Positions 17,654 through 28,484 are shown, counted from the first letter of the stretch. The stretch is 64,000 bases of DNA from Gelidibacter japonicus (GCF_010725055.1 NZ_BJKB01000015.1:57449-121448), one strand, 5' to 3'. Numbers and translations: made by a program. Notes: generated from the sequence alone by a model not told the origin.

Positions 17654-18259
17654 ATGAGTCTATTTCGTAAAATTTTCGGCCTAAAAGACACGCCAGAAGA
17701 TCACATAAAAAGCGAAGAGAGAGGCAAGTACATGCCTGAAATCAAGCTGCCTATAGACGAAAAATTTACTATAAATTTCAAAGCTAATGGGGGAAAATTT
17801 CTGTATTGTGAAAATATGGAAGAAATCCATAAAACCTTAAAAAAAATCCTACAAGAAAACAACTGGGAAGGCAAGAGCGTTTTTCTGTTAGACACACGAC
17901 TTAAGGATTTATTCAAGGATTTTGATCTTAAATCCACCAGAAACCCTTCAGAAAGTGAATATTTCTTATCTACCTGCGAATATCTAATAGCAGATGACGG
18001 CTCCTTATTGATTTCCTCCAACCAAATTGCAGAAAAGCAATTGCGGGACTTACCTCCCAATTTTGTAATCTACGCAACCACAAGTCAGTTTGTTGAAAAT
18101 ATTGGTGAAGGTCTTAGAGGCATTAAAAACAAGAATAGAGATAAAATCCCTACCAACATCACAACTATCAAACATTTCAAAACCATAGAAGATAAAAACT
18201 TTCTTAGTTATGGAAGTAGCTCAAAAAACCTATATTTGCTGCTACTAGAAGATCTTTAA
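17654..18259 (+). CDS. LUD domain-containing protein (LutC/YkgG-like)
   Basis: 201 residues, starting MSLFRKIFGLKDTPEDH. The second half shows the LUD (DUF162) pattern: YLIADDGSLLISS, FVIYATTSQFVENIGEGL, and a KHFKTIEDKNFLSYG end. LutC proteins take part in lactate oxidation together with LutA and LutB, but those are absent here, so the role is open. The position between ftsH and cdsA is conserved in flavobacteria as far as I recall. The N-terminal region lacks obvious motifs. Confidence 0.75.
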   Translation: MSLFRKIFGLKDTPEDHIKSEERGKYMPEIKLPIDEKFTINFKANGGKFLYCENMEEIHKTLKKILQENNWEGKSVFLLDTRLKDLFKDFDLKSTRNPSESEYFLSTCEYLIADDGSLLISSNQIAEKQLRDLPPNFVIYATTSQFVENIGEGLRGIKNKNRDKIPTNITTIKHFKTIEDKNFLSYGSSSKNLYLLLLEDL

Positions 18260-18340
18260 TGAACCTTTTTACTTTATTCTATGTCCAGAAATTCATTTCA
18301 AATGTCTCATCTGTTATTTCAATCTCCTTAAACACAACAG

Positions 18341-19162
18341 ATGAACGAACTTAGTACAAGAGCCGTTTCTGGCGCAATCTACATTTCATTGCTGATACTT
18401 TCTATATATTGGCAATATATGTTGGTGGTTCTTTTTTTTGCCTTTGGACTTATCTGTATGGCCGAATTTAAAAAGCTCATCCAATTAGAAAGTAAAGCTC
18501 CCTATATCGTTTTTACCGTGATGTATTTGGCCTTTAGCATTTGGGCCGTCATTCCTGAAACAGATTTAGGCTTTAATGAAACCATAAAAATTCTTCATGT
18601 CCTTACCATTTTTGTACAACTATTTTTAATCAAGGATTTATTTTCTGAAAAAAAAATCCCTCTCTTTGAGTCCAAACGCTATCTACTCACCACGTTTTAT
18701 CTTACTAGTGCATTTATATTTCTCATATTGATTGCAAATAATGATAAAGAGTTCACACCCATGCTGCTTTTAGGCGCATTTATATTAATTTGGGTGAATG
18801 ATACGGGGGCTTATTTGGTAGGTAAAAATTTTGGAAAACAGAAACTGTTCCCAAGTGTATCTCCAAAAAAAACTGTTGAAGGCTTTATGGGTGGCCTATT
18901 TTTTGCTTGCGTGGCTAGTTATTTTATTGCTACATTTACAGGTACTTTAGATTTTACGCGTTGGCTCATTTTGGGTATTATTGCGAGTGTTTTTGGAACT
19001 TTGGGCGACTTGATTGAGTCTAAGTTCAAAAGGCAAGCTGGTGTCAAGGACAGTGGTGTCATCATGCCAGGACACGGCGGTTTGTTAGATCGGCTGGATA
19101 GCATTATTTTTGCTGCACCATTTTTTTATTTATTTTTAAGATTATTCCCCTATGTTACATAA
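18341..19162 (+). CDS. cdsA: Phosphatidate cytidylyltransferase
   Basis: Makes CDP-diacylglycerol from CTP and phosphatidic acid, the branch point of phospholipid synthesis, in the inner membrane. 273 residues with about eight membrane helices and the CDS signature SKFKRQAGVKDSG followed by PGHGGLLDRLDS near the C-terminus. The last 11 bp overlap the start of psd, showing translational coupling within a phospholipid operon. Confidence 0.97.
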   Translation: MNELSTRAVSGAIYISLLILSIYWQYMLVVLFFAFGLICMAEFKKLIQLESKAPYIVFTVMYLAFSIWAVIPETDLGFNETIKILHVLTIFVQLFLIKDLFSEKKIPLFESKRYLLTTFYLTSAFIFLILIANNDKEFTPMLLLGAFILIWVNDTGAYLVGKNFGKQKLFPSVSPKKTVEGFMGGLFFACVASYFIATFTGTLDFTRWLILGIIASVFGTLGDLIESKFKRQAGVKDSGVIMPGHGGLLDRLDSIIFAAPFFYLFLRLFPYVT

Positions 19163-19805
19163 AGAAGGCCATAAAATAGTGCTGATATCTATCGCAGTCG
19201 TTGTGATAGCCATCATGTGCATTGATTACTTTGTCACGATATCTTGGCTAAGAACGAGTTTAATGTTAGTGATAATAGCATTCTTTCTCATTATTCTTCA
19301 GTTTTTTAGAAATCCGAAGCGTATTGGCACACTTCACGACCATCATGTACTGTCGCCAGTTGACGGAAAGGTTGTGGTCATTGAAGAAGTTTTTGAGAAG
19401 GAATTCTTTAAGGATAAACGTATTCAGGTGTCGGTGTTTATGTCGCCCATCAACGTACATGTTACGCGCTATCCAATAGGCGGCAAAGTAGTATTTAGCA
19501 AATACCATCCTGGGAAATTTTTGGTGGCATGGCATCCAAAAGCCAGTGAAGAAAACGAGCGCACCACCGTGGTGGTTGAAAATGAATTTTTCGGCAAGGT
19601 GCTGTACCGTCAAATTGCGGGAGCTTTGGCAAAGCGAATTGTCAATTATGCCCAAGTAGATGATGACGTACAGCAAGGAGCTGATTCTGGATTTATAAAA
19701 TTTGGTTCGAGGGTAGATTTATTTTTACCTTTGGATACTGAGATAAAAGTAACACTTAACCAAAAAGTAAAAGGTGGCATAAGCGTAATTGCAGAAACAA
19801 AATGA
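19152..19805 (+). CDS. psd: Phosphatidylserine decarboxylase (proenzyme)
   Basis: Converts phosphatidylserine to phosphatidylethanolamine. 217 residues, the short archaeal/Bacteroidota-type Psd. One or two N-terminal membrane helices (to about residue 50) are followed by SPVDGKVV, SVFMSPINVHVTR and the self-cleavage site FGSRVDLFLP, where the Ser of GS becomes the pyruvoyl group. It overlaps cdsA by 11 bp and the ACBP gene by 4 bp, so all three are one unit. Confidence 0.95.
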   Translation: MLHKEGHKIVLISIAVVVIAIMCIDYFVTISWLRTSLMLVIIAFFLIILQFFRNPKRIGTLHDHHVLSPVDGKVVVIEEVFEKEFFKDKRIQVSVFMSPINVHVTRYPIGGKVVFSKYHPGKFLVAWHPKASEENERTTVVVENEFFGKVLYRQIAGALAKRIVNYAQVDDDVQQGADSGFIKFGSRVDLFLPLDTEIKVTLNQKVKGGISVIAETK

Positions 19806-20071
19806 CGTCAGAAGATAGTTTAGATATTGAATTTAATGAGGCTGTAGAGCGCATCAACAGCTACACAGAACCGTTTCCTGCAGATCTGTTACTTCGACTC
19901 TACGCCTATTACAAAAAGGCAACCAATAACTACAAGACCCCAAGAAGCAAGAAACCAATCATCACTGCGTTTAAAACCAATGCCCTATTTCAGGTACAAA
20001 ATGTAACACCAGACGAGGCGAAACGCATCTATATTGACCTGGTCAATCATTATTTTCTGTACGGAAAATAG
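19802..20071 (+). CDS. Acyl-CoA-binding protein
   Basis: 89 residues with the four-helix ACBP pattern: EFNEAVERINSY, LLLRLYAYYKKAT, KKPIITAFKTNALFQ and DEAKRIYIDLVNHYF. It lacks the canonical KWDAW motif of eukaryotic ACBP, as bacterial versions often do. It presumably carries long-chain acyl-CoA for the lipid enzymes encoded just upstream. The ATG overlaps the psd stop (ATGA). Confidence 0.85.
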   Translation: MTSEDSLDIEFNEAVERINSYTEPFPADLLLRLYAYYKKATNNYKTPRSKKPIITAFKTNALFQVQNVTPDEAKRIYIDLVNHYFLYGK

Positions 20072-20234
20072 GTTAAACTTCTTCCTAAGTTAGATTCAGA
20101 AAAGTATTGTTTATCGAATTTTATTCTAATATATTTATTGCGTTGGATTTTGTGATGAATGAATTCGCGATTTCATTGCTTTACATTTCGCTAACAATAA
20201 AGATACCAATACAATCATTCCAATCGATAGCGCC

Positions 20235-20654
20235 TTGACATCAAAAACACTTTTAAGAAATGATTATATCTTAGTGCTTCTAATGAGCGTGATGCATTTT
20301 TTAACCATCAAAAACGTTATTGCCACATTTGTATATTTGGTCGTTGCAGTGGTAGTGAGTATCTATTTTTTTCCTGTAAGATTATTCTTGGGAAACGATT
20401 TTTTGAGTGAATCCAATAAAAAGAAAGTGGCTTTAGCGCTTTCATATTTTGTGATCAGCAATATCATCACATTAACGGCGCTGATAATTTATGCAGATGG
20501 CAAAGGGTTTCTCCACACGACCCTTTTAATATATCACGTTATAAATATGGCTTTTATCTTCTACTTTCATTTTAAGGAAAATATGCGTTACAACTTTAGA
20601 CTATCTATTTGCGCCACTTTTTTAAGCACGGCTGTCGTTGGTTTGCAATACTAA
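20235..20654 (+). CDS. Four-helix membrane protein of unknown function
   Basis: 139 residues from a TTG at 20235, with four hydrophobic helices (about 11-30, 32-52, 67-88 and 97-112) and a fifth weak one at the C-terminus. The start is uncertain: an in-frame ATG occurs at 20283, inside the first helix, while the frame stays open upstream to 20163 without an ATG. No named family recognised. It follows the ACBP gene by 163 bp and is convergent with the amidinotransferase-fold gene. Confidence 0.55.
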   Translation: MTSKTLLRNDYILVLLMSVMHFLTIKNVIATFVYLVVAVVVSIYFFPVRLFLGNDFLSESNKKKVALALSYFVISNIITLTALIIYADGKGFLHTTLLIYHVINMAFIFYFHFKENMRYNFRLSICATFLSTAVVGLQY

Positions 20655-20693
20655 TGGCAAAGGTTATTCAAGTGATAATTTTTAGCGCGTTCC

Positions 20694-21608
20694 TTAATCT
20701 CTGATTAGAGGCATCGTACTGCATCGCAACAAGCCTTCCTGCTTGGATATTTCGGCATAAGGCACTTCTTCCACAGTAAAGCCATTTGTTCGAAGCCAAT
20801 CATTCAAACGTGTGAAATTCCGTTCTGATATAACCACATTTTCTGAAATGGAAAATACATTGCTGTACATATGGTACATTTCCTCACGGGTAATATGGAA
20901 TAAATTCTCTTTTCCAAACAAATTGACCAAGTACATATAGTCACTTTCTTCCCTGAAGCCACTTTTATAAATAATCCCCTTGTCTGTCCCAACAGGCTGA
21001 AAACAACAATCTAAATGTAGTGCATTATCTCTGGGTTCTATTTTTGATTTGACCAAATCAAATTCTTTCACAATCTTATTGGGAAACAAATCCTTTATAA
21101 AATTGACACCCTCCATATTGGTCCGTGCGGTAATATATTCGCTATAATCACTTCCTTTGTAGGTACCCACAAAGATGTGGTCGTTCCAGAGCATCACGTC
21201 ACCACCTTCAACATGGGCTTCCTCCGGTGGACTTATTACTTTGATTGGATCAATTTGATCAATGACATACTGAATGGCATCCAGTTCCTTTTCCCTATCT
21301 GGTAGAATATTGGCCTTAATAAAGGTGTCGTCTATAACGAATGCAATATCTCTTGCAAAAATTTGGTTATAATCTTTGATCAGTTCAGGCCTAAAGACCT
21401 TAACCTCATATTTTTCAAAAACTTTGGCTACAGCCTCCATTTCAAGTACCATATCCGCTTCAATTGGATAGGTTCCTGCCTTTATGTGCTCCAATGATTT
21501 TGGGTCATATGCATCTTCTGCTTTGGGTGTTGGGCCATTACTAATGGCCGTGCCCAATACAACAACCCGGAGTCTTGATGTTTCGTTTTTAATATTCAGT
21601 TTTAGCAT
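20694..21608 (-). CDS. Dimethylargininase/arginine-deiminase family hydrolase
   Basis: 304 residues of the amidinotransferase fold. Signatures: NQIFARDIAFVIDD, EEAHVEGGDVMLWND, a catalytic-His region DNALHLDCCFQPVG, and the nucleophilic Cys in GLLRCSTMPLIRD at the very end. It probably hydrolyses a guanidino compound (arginine, methylarginine) or acts as an amidinotransferase; the substrate cannot be assigned from sequence alone. Same fold as ctlX at 9578 but clearly a different subfamily. It lies downstream of gltA with a terminator between them. Confidence 0.85.
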   Translation of the reverse strand: MLKLNIKNETSRLRVVVLGTAISNGPTPKAEDAYDPKSLEHIKAGTYPIEADMVLEMEAVAKVFEKYEVKVFRPELIKDYNQIFARDIAFVIDDTFIKANILPDREKELDAIQYVIDQIDPIKVISPPEEAHVEGGDVMLWNDHIFVGTYKGSDYSEYITARTNMEGVNFIKDLFPNKIVKEFDLVKSKIEPRDNALHLDCCFQPVGTDKGIIYKSGFREESDYMYLVNLFGKENLFHITREEMYHMYSNVFSISENVVISERNFTRLNDWLRTNGFTVEEVPYAEISKQEGLLRCSTMPLIRD

Positions 21609-21620
21609 GATCTAAAGTAT

Positions 21621-21652
21621 AAAAAAAGCTCCATTTGAAAAAATGAAGCTTT
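21621..21652 (-). terminator. Rho-independent terminator after gltA
   Basis: Read on the minus strand: AAAGCTTCATTT, a short loop, AAATGGAGCTTTTTTT. One mismatch in the stem and a seven-T tail. Confidence 0.8.
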
Positions 21653-21672
21653 ATTGCATTAATAGATGTGTT

Positions 21673-22959
21673 TTAACGCTTATCAATATTTTTAAAAGAT
21701 CTTAAAGTTTCACCAACATAAATCTGTCTTGGTCTTCCAATTGGCTCTTTGTTCAATCTCATTTCTCTCCATTGTGCAATCCAGCCTGGCAATCGTCCTA
21801 AGGCAAACATCACCGTAAACATATCTGTCGGGATGCCCATCGCTCTGTAAATGATCCCAGAATAGAAGTCCACATTAGGATAAAGCTTGCGTTCCACAAA
21901 ATAAGGATCTTTCAGAGCTTCCTTTTCTAGAGCCTTTGCTATATCTAAAATTTTGTCTTCCACACCCAGATCGTTCAATACTTCGTCGGCTGCTTTTTTA
22001 ATGATTTTAGCCCTCGGGTCGAAGTTTTTATAAACGCGGTGTCCAAAGCCCATTAAACGGAATGGATCCTCTCTATCTTTAGCTTTGGCCATATATTTGT
22101 CAGTATCTCCACCGTCCACATTGATAGCTTCCAACATTTCTAAAACCGCTTGATTGGCGCCACCATGTAGTGGTCCCCATAGTGCAGAAATACCTGTAGA
22201 AAGAGATGCGAACAAACCTACGTGAGATGAACCTGCAATTCGTACTGTAGACGTAGAGCAATTTTGCTCATGATCAGCATGAAGGATCAATAATTTATCC
22301 AAAGCATTTAAGATAATAGGATTGATTTTATAGTCTTCATTAGGCTGTTTGAACATCATTTTAAGAATGTTCTCCACATAGCCCAAGTTTTTATCGCCGT
22401 AATCTAAAGGCAACCCGTTCTTTTTGCGGAAGGTCCAAGCTACCAAAACAGGGAATTTACCCAATATTTTCACGATAGCCTTATACATGTCCTCTTCAGA
22501 ATCAACATTTACTGAAGATGGGTTAAAAGCCGTGAGTGCACTTGTAAGTGAGGCAATAACGCCCATAGGATGCGCCGATTTAGGAAATGCATCTACAATT
22601 TTACGAATATCCTCATCAACAACTGATTGTGCTTTTATATCCGCATGGAATTTATCCAATTGCACTTTTGTTGGTAATTCTCCAAAAATCAGAAGGAAAG
22701 CAACTTCAAGAAAATCTGCCTTTTCTGCCAATTCTTCGATAGAATATCCTCGATATCTTAAGATTCCTTTTTCACCATCCAAAAATGTGATGGCACTCTC
22801 ACAAGAACCTGTATTTTTATACCCTGGATCGAGCGTAATGACACTATCGGTCGTGGCTCTTAAATTACTGATATCGATGGCAACCTCTTTCTCGGTGCCT
22901 ATAATTAATGGAAATTCGTATTTTTTACCGTGTATTTCTATCGTAGCTTTATCTGACAT
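21673..22959 (-). CDS. gltA: Citrate synthase
   Basis: Condenses oxaloacetate and acetyl-CoA at the entry to the TCA cycle. 428 residues, the hexameric Gram-negative type with an N-terminal beta domain (MSDKATIEIHGKKYEFP). Catalytic regions: ILHADHEQNCSTSTVR, GPLHGGANQAVLEML, GFGHRVYKNFDPRAK and the C-terminal RPRQIYVGE. The ATG at 22957 is preceded by an AT-rich 247-bp spacer shared with the divergent DUF481 gene. Confidence 0.98.
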   Translation of the reverse strand: MSDKATIEIHGKKYEFPLIIGTEKEVAIDISNLRATTDSVITLDPGYKNTGSCESAITFLDGEKGILRYRGYSIEELAEKADFLEVAFLLIFGELPTKVQLDKFHADIKAQSVVDEDIRKIVDAFPKSAHPMGVIASLTSALTAFNPSSVNVDSEEDMYKAIVKILGKFPVLVAWTFRKKNGLPLDYGDKNLGYVENILKMMFKQPNEDYKINPIILNALDKLLILHADHEQNCSTSTVRIAGSSHVGLFASLSTGISALWGPLHGGANQAVLEMLEAINVDGGDTDKYMAKAKDREDPFRLMGFGHRVYKNFDPRAKIIKKAADEVLNDLGVEDKILDIAKALEKEALKDPYFVERKLYPNVDFYSGIIYRAMGIPTDMFTVMFALGRLPGWIAQWREMRLNKEPIGRPRQIYVGETLRSFKNIDKR

Positions 22960-23206
22960 ATGGATTTATAAGTTTTATTTGAGTTTTTATTTGATGGATG
23001 TCACGAAATTACAAAATATATCACGATATATAAAGCAACTTAACAAGCATTTTAACAATCTTTATATTTTTAAAAACTATACAAAACATTGGTAAAAATG
23101 GTCTGTTCTTCGATTGGTTTTATATTTTTGTTTGTCGTCAAATGGCACAAAGATCGAGTTGGTTTTCTCTGGAAATTTCAAAATATTATTTAAAAAATAA
23201 ATAGGT

Positions 23207-23959
23207 ATGAGATTTATTATTTGTTTGCTCTTTTTACTGACTTATAGCTATTCGCAAGGACAGGTGATCAACGTAGAAACGTTAAGAAAAAAGACCGATT
23301 CTGCAAAATGGACGGGATCTGTGAGTTTAGATGCGAGCCTCATCAAAAACAAGAACAACATCTTTAAAATTGCAACCAAAGCAGATCTTCAATATAATAA
23401 CAAAAAGGAGTTATGGCTTTTTATCAATGATTTAAAATTTGAGAAGGCAGCAGGTGAATCATTCGTCAACAAAGGCACCCAACATTTGCGCTATAATTAT
23501 ACGATTACTGAAAAGATTAAGATGGAAGGCTTTGCCCAAGCTCAGTACGATGCAATCTCCGAAATAGATTTTAGAGGATTGATTGGTGCTGGACCACGAT
23601 TCAAGCTTAGCACCAATGACGATTATCGGTTTTATTTGGGAACTTTAATTATGTATGAATATGAAAAAGCCTCAGATATTGCAACGGATAGAGTCCATAA
23701 AGACGTCCGCGGAAGCACCTACTTATCATTTAGTCTTTATCCAACGGAAACATTAGCCATCATCAGTACCAGTTATTATCAACCCCGATTGGATAAACTA
23801 AAGGATTTTAGGTTATCAAGTACCACAAGCGTACTATTCAAAATCTGGGAGAATCTCGCTTTTAAAACCACGTTCATATACAACTTTGATGCTTATCCAG
23901 TGGTCACCATACCTAAATCACAATACGAATGGACAAATGGGCTTTTATATACGTTTTAA
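23207..23959 (+). CDS. DUF481-family outer-membrane protein
   Basis: 250 residues with a signal peptide (MRFIICLLFLLTYSYSQGQ) and a regular succession of amphipathic strands ending YEWTNGLLYTF with a C-terminal Phe, as in beta-barrel outer-membrane proteins. The wording of strands (WTGSVSLDASLIKNKNNIF, LRYNYTITEKIKMEGFAQAQYD) fits the DUF481 family, of unknown function. Divergent from gltA and convergent with eno. Confidence 0.75.
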   Translation: MRFIICLLFLLTYSYSQGQVINVETLRKKTDSAKWTGSVSLDASLIKNKNNIFKIATKADLQYNNKKELWLFINDLKFEKAAGESFVNKGTQHLRYNYTITEKIKMEGFAQAQYDAISEIDFRGLIGAGPRFKLSTNDDYRFYLGTLIMYEYEKASDIATDRVHKDVRGSTYLSFSLYPTETLAIISTSYYQPRLDKLKDFRLSSTTSVLFKIWENLAFKTTFIYNFDAYPVVTIPKSQYEWTNGLLYTF

Positions 23960-24006
23960 AATCTGATATTATTTTAAAAGAAGGAATATGGTCTATCATT
24001 AAACAA

Positions 24007-24038
24007 AATAACCCAAACGCATCAACGTTTGGGTTATT
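24007..24038. terminator. Bidirectional terminator between the DUF481 gene and eno
   Basis: Perfect 11-bp stem TAACCCAAACG / CGTTTGGGTTA with a six-base loop, in the 100-bp gap between convergent genes. T-rich on the minus side (ATTTTGTTT), less so on the plus side. Confidence 0.8.
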
Positions 24039-24059
24039 AAATTAAGTATTTATCTATAT

Positions 24060-25400
<1,341 letters not shown>

Positions 25401-25529
25401 TCACTAGACTTTCCAAGTTTTGAGAAACCGAGAGGTTTGATCAATGTAAATTTACGAAATAGTTCACCCAAACTTCCCATTGGGCTTCAGAATTACAAAT
25501 AAAAACAGCGATAATGATTTCGCTATAAG

Positions 25530-25565
25530 AAAACCTCAAAAAAGCCGATGGTTTTTTGAGGTTTT
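25530..25565 (-). terminator. Rho-independent terminator after carA
   Basis: Perfect 14-bp stem AAAACCTCAAAAAA / TTTTTTGAGGTTTT just beyond the carA stop. Confidence 0.85.
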
Positions 25566-25569
25566 CATA

Positions 25570-26673
25570 CTATTTTTTTTTGATGTTTTCTACAAATTGA
25601 TCAAACAGGTAGTTTGCATCATTAGGTCCTGGACTTGCCTCCGGATGGTATTGAACAGAGAACACATTTTTTGATTTCATCCGAAGTCCAGCAACGGTAT
25701 TATCGTTTAAATGCACATGTGTGATTTCAATGTCCGGATGGTTTTCAGTTTCCTCTCGATTAATGGCAAAACCGTGGTTTTGAGACGTGATTTCACCTTT
25801 GCCAGTGATCAGGTTTTTTACTGGATGGTTGATGCCCCTATGGCCATTATTCATCTTATAGGTTGAAATGCCATTGGCCAATGCAATAATCTGGTGTCCC
25901 AAACATATACCGAAAAGCGGTCTGTCCCGTTCAATGATTTCTTTGGTCAGAGTGATGGCACTCTCTAATGGTTCTGGATCTCCAGGCCCGTTGGAAATAA
26001 AAAATCCGTCAGGCTTAAAAGCGTCCATTTCCTCAAAAGTGGCATCAAACGGAAACACTTTAATATACACATCTTTTCTGGCCAAATTCCGAAGTATATT
26101 TCGTTTAATTCCCAAGTCAAGGGCAGAAACGCGGTAAGTTGCATTTTCATCACCTACAAAATAGGCTTCTTTTGTACTGACTTTTGATGCCAGTTCAAGA
26201 CCTTCCATTTCAGGCACGGCGGCCAGTTGTTTCTTTAACCCTTCGATATTATCTACTTCGGTGGATATGACGGCATTCATAGCGCCGTTATCCCTTATAT
26301 AACTCACTAATGCTCGTGTATCAACGTCAGACACTGTGAATAGATCATACTTATCCAAGAATTCTTCCAAGGAAGCATTTGCTGCCGGTCTGGAGTAATT
26401 GTAGCTAAAATTCTTACAAATCAATCCGGCAATTTGTATGGCATCAGATTCAATTTCATCCTTATGGGTACCGTAGTTTCCTAAATGTGCTGTAGTAGCC
26501 ACCATTAGTTGTCCAAAATAAGATGGATCTGTGATGACTTCCTGATAACCTGTGGCTCCAGTGTTAAAACAAATTTCGCCAAAGGCTGTACCTTGTTTTC
26601 CTATTGATTTACCGTGAAAAATAGTACCATCTGAAAGTAGAATGATGGCTTTGTGTTTTTTAGTATATTTCAA
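25570..26673 (-). CDS. carA: Carbamoyl-phosphate synthase small (glutaminase) subunit
   Basis: Supplies ammonia from glutamine to CarB for arginine and pyrimidine synthesis. 367 residues: N-terminal CPSase domain (DGTIFHGKSIG, GEICFNTGATGYQEVITDPSY) and a C-terminal class I amidotransferase with the nucleophile in GICLGHQIIALANG and His/Glu in QYHPEASPGPND. No carB is adjacent. It follows rplQ in the same direction after a terminator and a repeat-rich spacer, so it has its own promoter. Confidence 0.98.
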   Translation of the reverse strand: MKYTKKHKAIILLSDGTIFHGKSIGKQGTAFGEICFNTGATGYQEVITDPSYFGQLMVATTAHLGNYGTHKDEIESDAIQIAGLICKNFSYNYSRPAANASLEEFLDKYDLFTVSDVDTRALVSYIRDNGAMNAVISTEVDNIEGLKKQLAAVPEMEGLELASKVSTKEAYFVGDENATYRVSALDLGIKRNILRNLARKDVYIKVFPFDATFEEMDAFKPDGFFISNGPGDPEPLESAITLTKEIIERDRPLFGICLGHQIIALANGISTYKMNNGHRGINHPVKNLITGKGEITSQNHGFAINREETENHPDIEITHVHLNDNTVAGLRMKSKNVFSVQYHPEASPGPNDANYLFDQFVENIKKK

Positions 26674-26713
26674 AATAAAAAATATTACTTGTTTAGTTGT
26701 TCAGTTATATAGA

Positions 26714-26771
26714 CCTACAAGGTTTTAAAAACCTTGCAGGACGTTTTAAAAACCTTTCAGAACGTTTTAAA
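26714..26771. repeat. Palindrome plus 21-bp direct repeat upstream of carA
   Basis: CAAGGTTTT and AAAACCTTG form a near-perfect inverted repeat at 26718-26736. Two 21-bp copies (26730-26750 and 26751-26771) follow head to tail, differing at two positions. 21 bp equals three heptads, so this may belong with the period-7 tracts. Confidence 0.75.
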
Positions 26772-26791
26772 GTTTTGCAAAATTGCATAAA

Positions 26792-26823
26792 AAAAAGGAT
26801 AAACTAAAACGTTTATCCTTTTT
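26792..26823 (-). terminator. Terminator of the ribosomal superoperon
   Basis: Perfect 13-bp stem AAAAAGGATAAAC / GTTTATCCTTTTT with a six-base loop, 22 bp after the rplQ stop. Confidence 0.9.
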
Positions 26824-26845
26824 ATATTTATAAATGTACAGCCAT

Positions 26846-27334
26846 TTATTCTTCTTCCTCGTTGGTTGCTTTATCTTCAACAACTGGAGCAGCAGGTGCA
26901 ACAGGAGTAGTAGATTTTTTGGAACGCCCTCTACGGGTTGATTTTTTCTTAGGTTGTTTATCGGCGTTGTAGATTTCGTTGAAATCTACCAATTCGATCA
27001 TTGCCATATCAGCGTTATCACCTAAACGATTACCCAATTTGATGATACGTGTGTATCCTCCTGGACGATCGCCAACTTTTGGTGCAACTTCTCTGAACAG
27101 TTCAGCAACGGCTTCTTTTTGTCTAATTCTACTGTACACAATACGTCTGTTGTGTGTGGTATCTTCTTTAGACTTTGTAATCATTGGCTCAACAAATTGC
27201 TTTAAAGCTTTTGCTTTCGCAACTGTAGTGTTGATACGTTTGTGTTCTATTAAAGAACAAGCCATATTAGCCAACATTGCATTTCTGTGTGCGGTTTTAC
27301 GACCTAAATGGTTTCCTTTTTTTCCGTGTCTCAT
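26846..27334 (-). CDS. rplQ: 50S ribosomal protein L17 (bL17)
   Basis: Binds 23S rRNA near the exit tunnel. 162 residues; the first 118 are the normal L17 fold ([41 protein letters not shown]). A C-terminal tail of about 40 residues is first Lys/Arg-rich, then Ala/Pro/Glu-rich ([15 protein letters not shown], ending EEEE), an extension usual in Flavobacteriia. Last gene of the superoperon, with a hairpin spacer separating it from rpoA. Confidence 0.98.
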   Translation of the reverse strand: MRHGKKGNHLGRKTAHRNAMLANMACSLIEHKRINTTVAKAKALKQFVEPMITKSKEDTTHNRRIVYSRIRQKEAVAELFREVAPKVGDRPGGYTRIIKLGNRLGDNADMAMIELVDFNEIYNADKQPKKKSTRRGRSKKSTTPVAPAAPVVEDKATNEEEE

Positions 27335-27393
27335 GACCTTTGTTTATAACCTTCATCTTGCTACAACCCATTTTGAGGAGCAAACTATGAAGC

Positions 27394-27463
27394 GATTAAT
27401 GATTTTTGATTTGCGACGTACGATTCACGATTTCCCTATTCTGAAATCGCGAATCGTAAATCT
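27394..27463. repeat. Ten-unit heptad array forming a hairpin (rpoA-rplQ spacer)
   Basis: Exact 7-nt steps: GATTAAT, GATTTTT, GATTTGC, GACGTAC, GATTCAC, GATTTCC, CTATTCT, GAAATCG, CGAATCG, TAAATCT. The units before and after CTATTCT are inverted, giving a 15-bp stem (27420-27434 with 27443-27457, one mismatch) that the rpoA-rplQ transcript would carry. Confidence 0.85.
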
Positions 27464-27471
27464 AATAGTAT

Positions 27472-28464
27472 TTAGTCTTTATCTAATTTGTATTTACTTA
27501 AATCCATTCCGAAGTTCAAACCTTTTCCTCCTACTAATTCTTCTAGTTCTGTCAAGGATTTCTTTCCGAAGTTTCTAAATTTCATTAAGTCATTTTTATT
27601 GTAAGACACTAAATCTCCCAAAGTATCTACTTCTGCAGCTTTTAGACAGTTAAGAGCACGTACTGAAAGATCCAAATCAACCAATTTGGTTTTCAATAGT
27701 TGTCTCATGTGAAGTGATTCTTCATCATAAGTTTCTGTTTGTGCAATTTCATCGGCTTCTAATGTGATACGCTCGTCAGAGAATAGCATGAAGTGATGGA
27801 TTAGAATCTTAGCTGCTTCAGTCAATGCATCCTTAGGATTGATTGATCCGTCAGTAATAATTTCGAAAATTAATTTTTCGTAATCTGTTTTTTGCTCAAC
27901 ACGGTAGTTTTCAACCGCATATTTCACATTGTTTATTGGTGTGAAAATTGAATCTGTAAAGATGGTTCCGATTGGTGCAGATGCTTTTTTATTCTCTTCT
28001 GCAGGAACATATCCTCTACCCTTTTCAATGGTCAACTCCATGTTGATGCTCACTTTAGCATCTAAATTACAGATGACCAAATCTTTGTTCAACACCTGAA
28101 ATCCTGAGATGAATTTCTGAAAATCTCCGGCAGTAATTTGTTCTTGTCCTGAAATGGAAATGGTAACGGTTTCGTTATCAACTTCATCGATTTGACGCTT
28201 AAAGTTAATTTGCTTTAAGTTCAAAATAATTTCAGTGACATCCTCAACTATGCCGGCAATTGTTGAAAATTCGTGATCAACACCTTCAATTCTCACAGAT
28301 GTTATAGCAAAGCCTTCCAAAGAAGACAACAAAACTCTTCTTAAAGCATTACCTACTGTTAATCCATAGCCTGGTTCTAAAGGTCTAAATTCAAACTTCC
28401 CTTCAAAAGGAGTTGAATCAATCATAATGACTTTGTCGGGCTTTTGAAAATTTAATATTGCCAT
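27472..28464 (-). CDS. rpoA: DNA-directed RNA polymerase alpha subunit
   Basis: Scaffold for polymerase assembly; its C-terminal domain contacts promoter DNA and activators. 330 residues: N-terminal dimerisation domain ([41 protein letters not shown]) and a C-terminal domain ([23 protein letters not shown], [13 protein letters not shown]). Located 20 bp downstream of rpsD and likely transcribed from the rpsD promoter at 29195-29223. Confidence 0.98.
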   Translation of the reverse strand: MAILNFQKPDKVIMIDSTPFEGKFEFRPLEPGYGLTVGNALRRVLLSSLEGFAITSVRIEGVDHEFSTIAGIVEDVTEIILNLKQINFKRQIDEVDNETVTISISGQEQITAGDFQKFISGFQVLNKDLVICNLDAKVSINMELTIEKGRGYVPAEENKKASAPIGTIFTDSIFTPINNVKYAVENYRVEQKTDYEKLIFEIITDGSINPKDALTEAAKILIHHFMLFSDERITLEADEIAQTETYDEESLHMRQLLKTKLVDLDLSVRALNCLKAAEVDTLGDLVSYNKNDLMKFRNFGKKSLTELEELVGGKGLNFGMDLSKYKLDKD

Positions 28465-28484
28465 AGTGCGTTTTGTATCAGTTA

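Noticed and set aside
26979..27578. 199-codon plus-strand ORF opposite rplQ and rpoA
   Set aside because: Shadow of two highly conserved ribosomal-operon genes; no family resemblance.
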